A stretch of DNA of 64,000 nucleotides from Fischerella thermalis PCC 7521 (GTDB lineage Bacteria; Cyanobacteriota; Cyanobacteriia; Cyanobacteriales; Nostocaceae), in contig NZ_AJLL01000005.1 of the NCBI RefSeq assembly GCF_000317225.1, positions 207,930-271,929 on the forward strand, read 5' to 3'. Shown one piece after another: positions 10,354 to 18,629 of the stretch. A model generated the notes under the pieces. The model was not told where the DNA came from. It saw only the letters and a program-made list of their open reading frames with translations, and did not search any database. Each line of letters opens with the position of its first letter. Position 1 is the stretch's first letter. The position numbers were made by a program, and so were the translations under genes.

Positions 10354-10560
10354 GGGCGTTACTAAATTTGGTCATGACAAGGAGGACAAGGAGGACAAGG
10401 AAGACAAGGGAGAGAATTTGTATCAAAAATTTTGTGAAATGGTATGAATTATGTTTACATACATTTTTGTAGTTCGATGCCAAATTTTGTAGAGACGTAG
10501 CATTGCTACGTCTCTACAAACCTGTGAATTGTAAATTCATATCTTGATTCAGTAACACCT
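10354..10560. mobile_element. MITE-like element with central palindrome
   Basis: About 207 bp bounded by imperfect terminal inverted repeats: GGGCGTTACTAAATTTGG on the left, and ATTCAGTAACACCT on the right (reverse complement AGGTGTTACTGAAT). It carries a 35-bp palindrome at 10486-10520 with 17-bp perfect arms around one T (core GAGACGTAGCA) and an internal GGAGGACAA tandem run. It has no coding capacity. A shorter relative with the same palindrome and one terminal repeat lies at 28524-28595. Sequence from 10561 to 10847 shows no gene. Confidence 0.6.
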
Positions 10561-10847
10561 TCCATAGAGAATTCGCTACAAGTTAATCAAATGTTGTACT
10601 AAGTAGGAGGGCATAAATAATTAAAGGTTTGTAGTGAGAACTTTAGTCCTTAAAAAAGGGATAGAGATACTTACTACGAGTTGATTACAGTAATTTTAGG
10701 TTACTTTATATAACGTGAATTTGACAAAGTATTTAGGTTTGCCACAATATCACCCGCAACTTAAGCAATAACTAACTACTAATGCACAGACACGAGGAAC
10801 ATCGCGTCTCTACAACAACCAACAATCAACAATTACCAAATTAAACA

Positions 10848-11099
10848 ATGGCTAAAAACCGAATTCTAATTTGCACCTTTTTTGCTTTACTATCTGGCTT
10901 TGTGAGTGGTTACATTGGTGGACAAATTAGCTTGAGTATTCATAGCCAAAGATGTCAAAATCAAGCCTGGGGTTTCAAGCAGGCGTGTCATGCTTTGGTA
11001 GCACCAGGAGCAATCTGGCAAGGTAGTACGACCGGATTATGGACTGGCACGATTTTGGGGGCGTTTTTTGGTGGTTTGGTGACGCGCCCCCAGAGGTGA
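10848..11099 (+). CDS. Small membrane protein, hypothetical
   Basis: 83 residues. An N-terminal membrane helix (about 6-27) rich in Gly/Ser is followed by a short extracytoplasmic-looking segment with two Cys (RCQNQAWGFKQACHAL), then a second glycine-rich helix (about 55-77) ending in TRPQR. The two cysteines could form a disulfide. I do not recognise the family. It stands alone on the plus strand between repeat-rich intergenic sequence. Confidence 0.5.
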   Translation: MAKNRILICTFFALLSGFVSGYIGGQISLSIHSQRCQNQAWGFKQACHALVAPGAIWQGSTTGLWTGTILGAFFGGLVTRPQR

Positions 11100-11185
11100 A
11101 AAGTTAGGGAAGTGTGGGGAGATGGGGAGGGATAGGGTGATGGGGAGAAATTAAGAATGTTCCTTCTGCCTTTTGCCTTGATGAT

Positions 11186-11572
11186 CTACCCTTCTGCCTC
11201 CTGTCTCCTGCTTTTTGCCTTCTGTAAGTCAGTCCAAGCATTGATGCTGGTGTCAAAGCAGCGCCACTTTCCCTCTTTATTTTCTTGGTAGCAAAACAAG
11301 CTGCGATCGCTAGCATTGAAGTCATCTGTTAAATAATATACCATCCCTCGAAAAGGGTAGGTTTTCCGGCTCAACCGCTTGGCTACGGCTTGATTAGGAC
11401 ATTCCACCATAAACACAGGTTGTCCATCGAAGTGAGCCAAGGAGAAGATGCACATCCGCAAAATCGCTCTTAGCCAGCTTTCTGAGTTTTCAAAATAATC
11501 ATCAATAATTTTGTTGGTCAGAGCTTTTTCTAGGGTACGGTCTTTGCTTTGAGGAGTATGAGGGTCAGACAT
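11186..11572 (-). CDS. Hypothetical protein
   Basis: About 128 residues from Met at 11572. The 17 codons upstream are open but poorly protein-like. The protein is soluble and mixed alpha/beta, with WLRAILRMCIFSLAHFDGQPVFMVECP, a basic segment (AKRLSRKTYPFRG) and an aromatic patch (MVYYLTDDF). The last dozen residues (QKAKSRRQEAEG) are coded by an AGGCAGAAGG-type repeat that runs past the gene, so the original C-terminus was probably near TDLQ. Family not recognised. Confidence 0.5.
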   Translation of the reverse strand: MSDPHTPQSKDRTLEKALTNKIIDDYFENSESWLRAILRMCIFSLAHFDGQPVFMVECPNQAVAKRLSRKTYPFRGMVYYLTDDFNASDRSLFCYQENKEGKWRCFDTSINAWTDLQKAKSRRQEAEG

Positions 11573-11890
11573 TGCACCACCTATGACCAAAACAATTGTG
11601 AAACCGGAATTCGGAATTTGCAAATAATTTCAGCAATTCCGAATATTCAATTTTAAATTAGATTGAATATACCGTTGGTTAGAGATTAAACCAAAAATTT
11701 TATATATACAAGCGTATACGAAAATATACGGCATTTCTTTAGATATAATCATTTAGTAATTGTTTATTCTGCTGGGTCAAATCAGCTTGGGAAAAGGCTT
11801 TGCCAGAAATTAGGAATATAGGAAAAGTATTTACTACTGAGTGTCCTTATACTTGGTAAAATTCAAATGTAAGTATGAAGTAATATTGCC

Positions 11891-12196
11891 ATGACTACCG
11901 AAACCAACGAAATCCAGTCAACTACAAAGGGTGCTGATGCTGTTGATGAAGCGATCGCCCAGGGAATTGATTTTGACGGTACTCCCATTCCCAGCGCCAA
12001 GCTGGAACTTTATCATCAAGTCATGGCACTAGAGGCAAATAGACAGCGTAGTGGCGTTAGTAATACTATGCGATCGCGCATAGTCCGGATTGGTGCCAAA
12101 CATATTACCCAAGATGAACTGAATCAAAAGCTTATCGATGCTGGTTTTGCACCTCTCAAAGAAAAAGAAATTGCCTTTTTTTACGGTGGTAAATAA
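11891..12196 (+). CDS. Conserved cyanobacterial small protein, possibly DUF4090
   Basis: 101 residues, soluble. A Thr/Glu-rich start leads to a compact conserved-looking region with DEAIAQGIDFDGTPIP, RQRSGVSNTMRSRIVRIG and a C-terminal APLKEKEIAFFYGGK. The pattern resembles the cyanobacterial DUF4090 family as I recall it; that needs a profile search. It lies immediately upstream of the tRNA-Arg promoter and ends before a hairpin with a T run (12242-12263), which can serve as its terminator. Function unknown. Confidence 0.6.
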   Translation: MTTETNEIQSTTKGADAVDEAIAQGIDFDGTPIPSAKLELYHQVMALEANRQRSGVSNTMRSRIVRIGAKHITQDELNQKLIDAGFAPLKEKEIAFFYGGK

Positions 12197-12203
12197 ATTT
12201 AGC

Positions 12204-12232
12204 TTGCATTATGATCACAAGACATATATAAT
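12204..12232 (+). promoter_or_regulatory. Sigma-70 type promoter for tRNA-Arg
   Basis: TTGCAT at 12204-12209 and TATAAT at 12227-12232 are separated by exactly 17 nt. Transcription would begin near 12239, about 30 nt before the mature tRNA. This is one of the clearest consensus promoters in the window. Confidence 0.7.
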
Positions 12233-12241
12233 AGATAAGCT

Positions 12242-12263
12242 GGCTTTAACTAAAGCCTTTTTT
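12242..12263 (+). terminator. Short hairpin with T6 between gene and tRNA
   Basis: GGCTTT and AAAGCC enclose a 4-nt loop and are followed by six T residues (12258-12263). It can end transcription from the upstream small gene. It also lies inside the predicted 5' leader of the tRNA transcript, only a few bases past the predicted start site, probably too early to stop that transcript. Confidence 0.55.
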
Positions 12264-12268
12264 GACAT

Positions 12269-12341
12269 GGGCGCGTAGCTCAGTGGATAGAGCAATTGCC
12301 TTCTAAGCAATCGGCCGCAGGTTCGAGTCCTGCCGCGCTCG
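12269..12341 (+). tRNA. tRNA-Arg (UCU)
   Basis: 73-nt cloverleaf. The acceptor stem GGGCGCG/CGCGCTC has one G-T pair. The D arm includes GCTCAGTGGATAGAGC, the anticodon stem ATTGC/GCAAT surrounds a loop with TCT, and the T arm is GCAGGTTCGAGTCCTGC. The discriminator is G and CCA is not encoded. The gene is uninterrupted, with no intron. Confidence 0.95.
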
Positions 12342-12383
12342 TTTTAACTAAATACGAACCCCTAAGCACTGTGAAGTGATATT

Positions 12384-12920
12384 ATGATTACCTCATTTGA
12401 GGGTTCGTTTTTGTTACATCACACTAAAAACAAGGGTGATATTGCTGCTACAAAAGCAATAGCAGACTTAACCTTGAACAGAGTAGTAAACAGAACTATT
12501 TGGGTAGACAAAAAAGGTATTCACCAGAAAAAGTACCAAGTAGGTGACTTTGATTATTATGCTGTTTATTTACCTGACATAGACAAAGTAGTGTATCCCT
12601 CAGTTAATTTTAGTGGTTGCTACATAACTACCAAAGTACCTAATTCTGCAACACCTTTTTACTGGTGGGAAGACTTTATAGATTTTACAGAAGATGCGCC
12701 AAAGCGAACTTACAAAGAATTTGGAGTTGATTTAACAACTAGAAAAGTTAACCTAGACTCAAGAATTCACACCAGAAAAGTAGAAAGACCATCAAAAGCA
12801 GAACTGCAAGAATTGGTGTGGGAAAAACCAACAACACAAATAGCCAAAGACTTTGGTGTGTCTGATAAGGCGGTAGAAAAATGGTGTAAGGTTTATGCAT
12901 TAATAATCACTAACCACTAA
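12384..12920 (+). CDS. PD-(D/E)XK endonuclease-like protein lacking its catalytic core
   Basis: 178 residues. The start (HHTKNKGDIAATKAIADL) and middle (GDFDYYAVYLPDIDKVVYPS) match the ends of the group-I-intron-type PD-(D/E)XK family. The C-terminus (about 138-178) is a helix-turn-helix of the type found on homing and phage endonucleases (PSKAELQELVWE, then DFGVSDKAVEKWCKVYAL). Between IADL and GDFDYY only about 30 residues remain, where relatives carry the strand with the catalytic Asp and the (D/E)xK pair. The frame stays open, so this looks like an in-frame deletion leaving a non-cutting DNA-binding remnant. Its place 43 bp after a tRNA gene fits a mobile origin. A hairpin terminator follows. 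Confidence 0.6.
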   Translation: MITSFEGSFLLHHTKNKGDIAATKAIADLTLNRVVNRTIWVDKKGIHQKKYQVGDFDYYAVYLPDIDKVVYPSVNFSGCYITTKVPNSATPFYWWEDFIDFTEDAPKRTYKEFGVDLTTRKVNLDSRIHTRKVERPSKAELQELVWEKPTTQIAKDFGVSDKAVEKWCKVYALIITNH

Positions 12921-12935
12921 ATAATCCTTAATTTC

Positions 12936-12966
12936 CCTGCCCTTGTCTTGGGTAGGAAGATTTTTT
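12936..12966 (+). terminator. Rho-independent terminator
   Basis: CCTGCCC (12936-12942) and GGGTAGG (12950-12956) pair with one G-T and a 7-nt loop, followed by AAGATTTTTTAT. It closes the transcript of the endonuclease-like gene. Confidence 0.6.
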
Positions 12967-13004
12967 ATGCTTTCATATAAATAGGTGAAGTTTTGTAAAG
13001 AACA

Positions 13005-13712
13005 TTGACTGCTACTTTTACACCGACAAACAACTTAACATTGCCGACGGGGTGGCATCGTCTCACTCCGATATGGCAAGGTGGGGAGGAAGTGATTCAA
13101 CAAGGTTTGCCACACGCCCAACTAGCACCGGCTTGGCAACTGTTACTTTTAGGTGATGGCTCCCCGACCAGACACTTACAATTACTCACAGGCGAACCAA
13201 CAGAAGTGGATGTCATTGACATGTCATTGGTTGGTATGGATTTAGACGGTGCTCCTGACTTAATCAAGGCTGTACCGGGGCCAAGACTACGACGGCAGGT
13301 ATGGCTACGTACTGCCTCAGGGCAAAGGTTAGCATATGCCACTTCATGGTGGGAAGCCTCTCATGTGGATGAGTACTTACAAAATCGTTCATTACCCATT
13401 TGGGCAAGTTTAGCTCGTCTCCGCACAGAGTTGTATCGAGATGTGCAGGGGATTTACTATGGTTACTCAGATGGACTGGAATCTGGCTTTGATGAGGAGG
13501 GGCCTTTTTGGGGACGTCATTACTTGTTTTGGCATCACGGGCAACCTTTAACCCTAATTTATGAAGTCTTCTCGCCTTATCTAACAAAATACTTGGGAGC
13601 GATGCAACTATTGCAACAAGGTGGAGAAAAACAGGTAGAAGGAGAAGCTAATAATTTAGAATCGCCAGAAGCAAGTAAAAATCAAGAGGTCTTTAATTTT
13701 AATGAACCCTGA
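13005..13712 (+). CDS. Chorismate lyase family protein
   Basis: Likely splits chorismate into 4-hydroxybenzoate and pyruvate, the head-group precursor step of plastoquinone synthesis in cyanobacteria. 235 residues with family-like features: GDGSPTRHLQLLTGEP near the start, RRQVWLRTASGQRLAYATSWW in the middle and GRHYLFWHHGQPLTLIYEVFSP near the end. The start is a TTG at 13005; no ATG lies in frame before the conserved part. The final 30 residues (from about GGEKQVEG) are low-complexity. The stop overlaps the start of a decayed methyltransferase frame (ATG at 13702). Family assignment is by pattern memory and fairly secure; the reaction is inferred. Confidence 0.75.
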   Translation: MTATFTPTNNLTLPTGWHRLTPIWQGGEEVIQQGLPHAQLAPAWQLLLLGDGSPTRHLQLLTGEPTEVDVIDMSLVGMDLDGAPDLIKAVPGPRLRRQVWLRTASGQRLAYATSWWEASHVDEYLQNRSLPIWASLARLRTELYRDVQGIYYGYSDGLESGFDEEGPFWGRHYLFWHHGQPLTLIYEVFSPYLTKYLGAMQLLQQGGEKQVEGEANNLESPEASKNQEVFNFNEP

Positions 13713-14053
13713 CATTCTCAGAGAGCAAGTCGAGTACTACCGTCAATGTGCTTGAGAATACGACGAGGGCTTTTTGCCAGATGTTTAAGCAGGCGCTAAA
13801 GCCTGATAGTTGTGTCTTTTTTGTAGATAGCGGTAATAGGTAATGGGAAAAACCAATGACCAACACCGAAGCATTATATTGTAAGCAATTAGCCGAACTT
13901 GATATTACTTAACCTAAATACTCTGGAAATTTATTTCTTGGTGGACGAAAAAGTAGGTGCAAGGTCTAAGTAGAGAAGGCTTTGCAAAAATTGGATTGGT
14001 CTGGTAGCATTTACCGGACAGCAAACTACTTTCTTTACGGTTTGGTTTATTGA
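13702..14053 (+). pseudogene. Decayed SAM-dependent methyltransferase
   Basis: Pieces of a class I methyltransferase survive in order. At 13702 the frame reads MNPDILREQVEYYRQCA, a TGA (13753-13755), then EYDEGF, matching the usual (A/S)EYDEWF. Further on comes CVFFVDS, as in the strand after the SAM site. From 13982 to 14053 the frame reads LQKLDWSGSIYRTANYFLYG and ends in a stop, the usual C-terminus of this family. Most of the core is missing, the two ends lie in different frames and several stops intervene. It overlaps the end of the chorismate lyase gene, so the two were probably once translationally coupled. Confidence 0.75.
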
Positions 14054-14671
14054 ATGATCGCAGTTGAGTCAAATTGTCAGACTGTGTAAGAAATCAAATA
14101 TTCTTTTACTCTCAATATCACAATAAACTACAAAAGTGACTATGGTTGATGCAACTGCATTTGTAACCGTACCATTATTTTTAAATAAAATAATCAAAAA
14201 AATTATATTTTATTAACTACACAATTTTTGATATTTAAGCAATTACAGTTGCGGTAATTAGTGGCCAGATTGTCAATTTTGCTACTTACTTATAGAAGAT
14301 TAATTTAATTTCCAATCAATAAAACAAAAAATCATCAATCATTCGTGAGAGACAACATCATCTGACTTCCTAAACAGTAGAACTTACGCATAACTTACGA
14401 ATCCTTGGCGTTCTTGGCGTCTTGGTGGTTAGCTTCATTAAACTTTTTGGCTGAAATATTGTGATTCTCACAAATTAGATAGGATTGCTATACAATGCAC
14501 AAACTATAATGGCAATTTTGGAAAAAAATGGTAACTTATTACCGAAGTATATTTCAGACTCTAAAGCCAAAAAATAAATGTAATTAACATCTTCAATGCT
14601 GAGAAAACCTTTTGGTTTACTTTGCCAACAAAGCAAGTAAAGAGCTCCCTAATAATGAGGTATTTGGTTCA
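14054..14671. other. AT-rich intergenic region
   Basis: No gene seen. Contains an interspersed unit around CTTGGCGTTCTTGGCGTCTT (14403-14428), whose reverse complement recurs at 55197-55221. The TTG-initiated reading frame from 14612 into the next gene is probably not its true start. Confidence 0.5.
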
Positions 14672-16399
14672 ATGGCGCTGCCTGTTGTGTCTGTTTCGAT
14701 GAAAAAAAAGAAACCATCTCTAGTACTAACACTCTCATCTGCTGGAATATTAATTGCTGGTGGTATGACAGCATACTGGCTGTTAACCCAAGGACAATTA
14801 TTGTCTCGAGATTTACCAGTAGGTGCAAATATCATTCCCCAGGATGCACTGTTTGCAGTTTCTCTGAGTACAGATCGCGCTCAATGGCAGAAATTAAGAG
14901 AGTTTGGCACAAAAGAAACTCAAATCGAACTGGATAAAAATTTAGTGCAGTTGCGCGATCGCTTCCTCACCAATAACGGTTACGATTTTCAAAAAGATAT
15001 TAGTCCTTGGGTTGGCGAACAAGTAACAATAGCAATTCTATCCCCAGAAGCAATTAAACCTGCATCTAAGCCTGTGGCAACCGATGGTAATACTACTGTC
15101 AATCAAAGGTCTACAGTGGTAGTACTACCAATTAAAAATCCCGAGCAAGCGAAAAAAGTTTTAGCACAACCTAAAAATCCAAAAGCAGGCCAATGGATTG
15201 ATCGTACCTATGAAGGAATTGCCATCAAAGAAACTAACTCCGCATCGGGAGAAAATTTATCAGCAGCAGTCATAGATCAGCAGTTCTTGGTAATTACAGA
15301 TAACCCTAAAACCACAGAACGTGCGATTCAAGCATATAAAAATAAAACATCCCTGGCGACAACTGCGGGTTTTACGGATAACTTTCCTAAAATTGCTACC
15401 TCTCAAGCTTTTGCTCAATTCTATGTAAATATACCTGTCTCTGCTAAAATCGCTGCTGCATCTGGTAATCATCATTTGCCTGCTCAAGTTCTAGCACAAT
15501 TACAAAATAACCAAGGTTTAGCTGGAAGCATTTCCTTAGAGTCACAAGGAATACGGATTAAAGGTATTTCCTGGCTTAATCCCAACAGTCAACGTACACT
15601 CAGGGTAGAAAACAAAGCCGGAAAGATGCCAAACCTTGTCCCACCAGAAACTTTGATGATGCTTTCTGGCGGTAATTTAAGGCAATTGTGGTCAGACTAT
15701 GTTTCTACATCCCAGGGAAACCCACTCTCACCTATTCCACCAGAACAGCTAAAAGCAGGTTTCAAATCTTTCACTAATCTTGATTTCGAGCAAGATTTAC
15801 TGAGTTGGATGGGTAATGAATTTTCAGTCTCAGTCATTCCCAGTAGACCCCGGGACAGTTTATCAGATAATTTCCGTGCCTCTTTAGTATTCATGGTACA
15901 GGCGAGCGATCGCACCCGTGCGGAAACATCTCTCAAAAAACTTGATGAAGTGATGAAAACTCAATACCAATTCCAGATTCAACAGACATCAGTAGCAGGT
16001 AAACCTGTTGTCAATTGGTTTGGACCTTTGGGAACTCTAACCGCTACCCATGGTTGGTTAGATGCAGATGTGGCTTTCTTTGCACTTGGCGCTCCTGTCA
16101 GCGATAAGATAATTCCTAAACTCAACAATACCCTAGCAAATACTCCACTATTTCAACAAACAGTCCCTTCAGAACCCAATCCTACCAATGGCCAGTTTTT
16201 CTTAGATGTGGAACGCACAGTTCAAAACTTTCCTCTACCGACTTTACTACCAAATCAAAAAACGTTCTTAGCAGCCACACGCTCAATTGGTATCACATCT
16301 GCGGTTAATGATAGTCGTAGTAATCGCTATGACATTTTTCTCGCACTTAAAAAAGTTGAAGATGCAACCTCTTCATCTAGTCAGGAGAATAGGAAATAA
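14672..16399 (+). CDS. DUF3352 domain-containing protein
   Basis: About 575 residues. A basic MKKKK segment and one membrane helix (SSAGILIAGGMTAYWLL) anchor a large extracytoplasmic domain. The body follows the cyanobacterial DUF3352 pattern: IIPQDALFAVSLSTD near the start, ISPWVGEQVTIAIL, two further repeats of the same type (DLLSWMGNEFSVSVIP), and FFALGAP near the end. The family is found around thylakoid or periplasmic membranes; function unknown. Met at 14672 is chosen; Met at 14699, just before the Lys run, is an equally good alternative, and the open frame back to a TTG at 14612 has no supporting features. Confidence 0.8.
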   Translation: MALPVVSVSMKKKKPSLVLTLSSAGILIAGGMTAYWLLTQGQLLSRDLPVGANIIPQDALFAVSLSTDRAQWQKLREFGTKETQIELDKNLVQLRDRFLTNNGYDFQKDISPWVGEQVTIAILSPEAIKPASKPVATDGNTTVNQRSTVVVLPIKNPEQAKKVLAQPKNPKAGQWIDRTYEGIAIKETNSASGENLSAAVIDQQFLVITDNPKTTERAIQAYKNKTSLATTAGFTDNFPKIATSQAFAQFYVNIPVSAKIAAASGNHHLPAQVLAQLQNNQGLAGSISLESQGIRIKGISWLNPNSQRTLRVENKAGKMPNLVPPETLMMLSGGNLRQLWSDYVSTSQGNPLSPIPPEQLKAGFKSFTNLDFEQDLLSWMGNEFSVSVIPSRPRDSLSDNFRASLVFMVQASDRTRAETSLKKLDEVMKTQYQFQIQQTSVAGKPVVNWFGPLGTLTATHGWLDADVAFFALGAPVSDKIIPKLNNTLANTPLFQQTVPSEPNPTNGQFFLDVERTVQNFPLPTLLPNQKTFLAATRSIGITSAVNDSRSNRYDIFLALKKVEDATSSSSQENRK

Positions 16400-16552
16400 G
16401 GAAATGAGGAGGTAACTACCGATCATGAACTATTTTTCTTATGATATGTTTAAAAATTGTAATGAAAACTAAGACTAGTAACTAAGAATTTGAGCAAATT
16501 CTTTGCCGAGTCCGAGTCCCCGATCCCTTATAATCTTGAATTGGAGGTGGAG

Positions 16553-17461
16553 ATGATTCAGTCTGAGTCCCAATCAGGGATTGAAATTGCTGCAATTAGG
16601 CAACTTACAGAATCTACCTCCGTGACTCTGGCTCAAAGTATAAAACAAATTGCGATCGCTACTCCCTTAAGTACTCAACCAATTGTCACAACTTATGTGC
16701 AAAAGGGTAATAGTGGGACGCCGTTACTATTAATTCATGGCTTTGACAGTTCCGTCCTAGAATATCGCCGTTTGCTGCCATTAGTGGCAGAAAAGCATCA
16801 AACTTGGGCAATAGATTTGTTAGGCTTTGGGTTTACAAATCGCCCGACAGGAATAAGGTTTAGTACAGCAGAAATTAAAACCCATCTTTATCATTTTTGG
16901 AAAACCTTGATTAATCAACCGATGATTTTAGTCGGTGCTTCAATGGGGGGGGCGGCGGCGATTGATTTTACACTCACCTATCCAGAAATAGTTAAAAAAT
17001 TAGTATTAATTGATAGTGCTGGTTTGATAGGTAGTTCGCCGTTAGCTAAATATATGTTTCCGCCGTTTGATTATTTAGCGGCTCAATTTTTGCGTAATCC
17101 TAGAGTACGTCAAAGTATTAGTCGTGCTGCATATAAAAATAAAAGCTTAGCGACGATAGATGCTCAGCTGTGTGCAGCTTTGCATTTAGAATGTCCTAAT
17201 TGGCAACAAGCTTTAATTGCCTTTACTAAAAGTGGTGGTTACACAGCCTTTAGATTTAAAAAATTGGGAGAAATTCAGCAACCAACACTGATTTTATGGG
17301 GTGATTCTGATCGGATTTTAGGTACTAAAGATGCTAAAAGATTTAATAGAGCGATTCCTAATAGTCAGTTAATTTGGATTCAAGATTGTGGACATATCCC
17401 TCATTTAGAGCAACCGCAAATTACGGCACAGCATATTTTGGAATTTAGTGAAAAAGATTGA
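16553..17461 (+). CDS. Alpha/beta hydrolase
   Basis: About 302 residues, probably a soluble esterase or lipase-like hydrolase of unknown substrate. The fold is clear: LLIHGFDSSVLEYR (oxyanion region), AIDLLGFGFTNRP, nucleophile elbow VGASMGGAAA (Ser near 131), acid in LILWGDSDRILG, and His in DCGHIPHLEQP. The frame is open 63 bp further upstream from a TTG, but a strong GGAGG at 16542-16546 lies just before the ATG at 16553, which fixes the start. It is separated from the DUF3352 gene by about 150 bp on the same strand. Confidence 0.9.
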   Translation: MIQSESQSGIEIAAIRQLTESTSVTLAQSIKQIAIATPLSTQPIVTTYVQKGNSGTPLLLIHGFDSSVLEYRRLLPLVAEKHQTWAIDLLGFGFTNRPTGIRFSTAEIKTHLYHFWKTLINQPMILVGASMGGAAAIDFTLTYPEIVKKLVLIDSAGLIGSSPLAKYMFPPFDYLAAQFLRNPRVRQSISRAAYKNKSLATIDAQLCAALHLECPNWQQALIAFTKSGGYTAFRFKKLGEIQQPTLILWGDSDRILGTKDAKRFNRAIPNSQLIWIQDCGHIPHLEQPQITAQHILEFSEKD

Positions 17462-17510
17462 TATTTGAGAGGAGAAATATTTATTTAAGTTAGTACCTAG
17501 CCTTGGCAAT

Positions 17511-17614
17511 TATAAATCACAGCTATACCAAATAAATCTGCCGAAGCAGATTAACTCAAAATCAAGGATTTTAAAACCACTTCGTAGATTTTGTTTGTGT
17601 AGCTGTGATTTATA
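17511..17614. repeat. Small inverted-repeat element (MITE-like)
   Basis: A perfect 15-bp inverted repeat, TATAAATCACAGCTA (17511-17525) and its complement (17600-17614), bounds 104 bp with no coding capacity. An inner palindrome AATCTGCCGAAGCAGATT lies near the left arm. It sits between the convergent hydrolase and aminotransferase genes. Confidence 0.55.
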
Positions 17615-17639
17615 TTACAAGAGAGCAAGATAGAGTTGA

Positions 17640-18551
17640 TTATATAGAAATTGGATATACCCAATCACGATAATCAGGGTCTCTATTCTCTGTAATTGCT
17701 GTTAGTTTTTCTCTCAGTTTTTCAGCGATGGGTCGATGTTCTGGTAAGTAATAATTTTCAATTCTGTTGACTGGTACAACCTTAGCTGCTGTACCGCATA
17801 GAAATACTTCATCAGCAATTAAAAGTTCAGATTTATCTACAGGACGTTCCACCACTGGGATACCAAAGTCTTGAGCTATTTTGATCACACTATCGCGGGT
17901 AATTCCCTCTAAAATATCCTGTTCAAATCCAGGGGTAATTATTTTTCCGTTTCTCACAATAAAAATGTTCATACCAGAGGCTTCACTCACTTTCCCCTGG
18001 GAATTCATTAAGATTGCTTCATCAAACCCAGATTCAACAGCTTCTGTTTTAGCAAGGGAAGAAGTAATATAGGCGGCGCTAATTTTTCCTCGCAATGGAA
18101 AGCTAATGTCTTCTTGTCTGCACCACGAACTAATGCGACAACTGACTCCTTCGGGAGATAAATAATCTCCTAGTTCTAATCCATAAATAGCAAAACTTTT
18201 ATCTATATTATGCAGCCTGGGGGCAATGCCTAAATCAGAAGTGAAGACAAAGGGGCGAATATAGAAAGAAGTAGTGGGTTGATTTTTTTTTACAAATTCG
18301 ATTATGGCTGTTTTGATTTTTTCAGCTGAGATATCGTAGTGTATGAACTTTCCACTTTGACTTAACCTTTGGCAGTGACGGTCTAATCTAAATAATAAAA
18401 CTTGTGTAGGGTCTTGGGGATCAGGAATACCTCGCATTCCACCAAAAGCGAGAGTTCCATAATGTAATGCGTGAGTAGCAATGGAAATTGTTGCTTCTTG
18501 AAAAGGTACGATTTTATCCTGGAAGTAAGCAAAAGGTAAGAAATTGTACAT
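17640..18551 (-). CDS. ilvE: Class IV aminotransferase, likely branched-chain
   Basis: PLP enzyme for the last step of Val, Leu and Ile synthesis (2-oxo acid plus Glu). 303 residues with class IV features: HALHYGTLAFGGMRG, the arginine motif LFRLDRHCQRLSQS, PLP lysine in LRGKISAAYITSS (about residue 155), GFDEAILMN, and the cofactor-phosphate region GKVSEASGMNIFIV, ILEGITRDSV and FLCGTAAKVVPV. The sequence is near the branched-chain type, but D-amino-acid or aminodeoxychorismate-lyase relatives share the fold. It is convergent with the alpha/beta hydrolase and separated from it by an inverted-repeat element. Confidence 0.85.
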   Translation of the reverse strand: MYNFLPFAYFQDKIVPFQEATISIATHALHYGTLAFGGMRGIPDPQDPTQVLLFRLDRHCQRLSQSGKFIHYDISAEKIKTAIIEFVKKNQPTTSFYIRPFVFTSDLGIAPRLHNIDKSFAIYGLELGDYLSPEGVSCRISSWCRQEDISFPLRGKISAAYITSSLAKTEAVESGFDEAILMNSQGKVSEASGMNIFIVRNGKIITPGFEQDILEGITRDSVIKIAQDFGIPVVERPVDKSELLIADEVFLCGTAAKVVPVNRIENYYLPEHRPIAEKLREKLTAITENRDPDYRDWVYPISI

Positions 18552-18629
18552 GAGAGATCTGACAAAATATCTATTGAACTATGGATTTTAGATTTGAGAT
18601 CTATATTAGCTATCTCAAATCTCAATTTT

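Noticed and set aside
12269..12341. Group I intron in the tRNA-Arg gene
   Set aside because: The cloverleaf is continuous over 73 nt; the endonuclease-like gene lies outside it.
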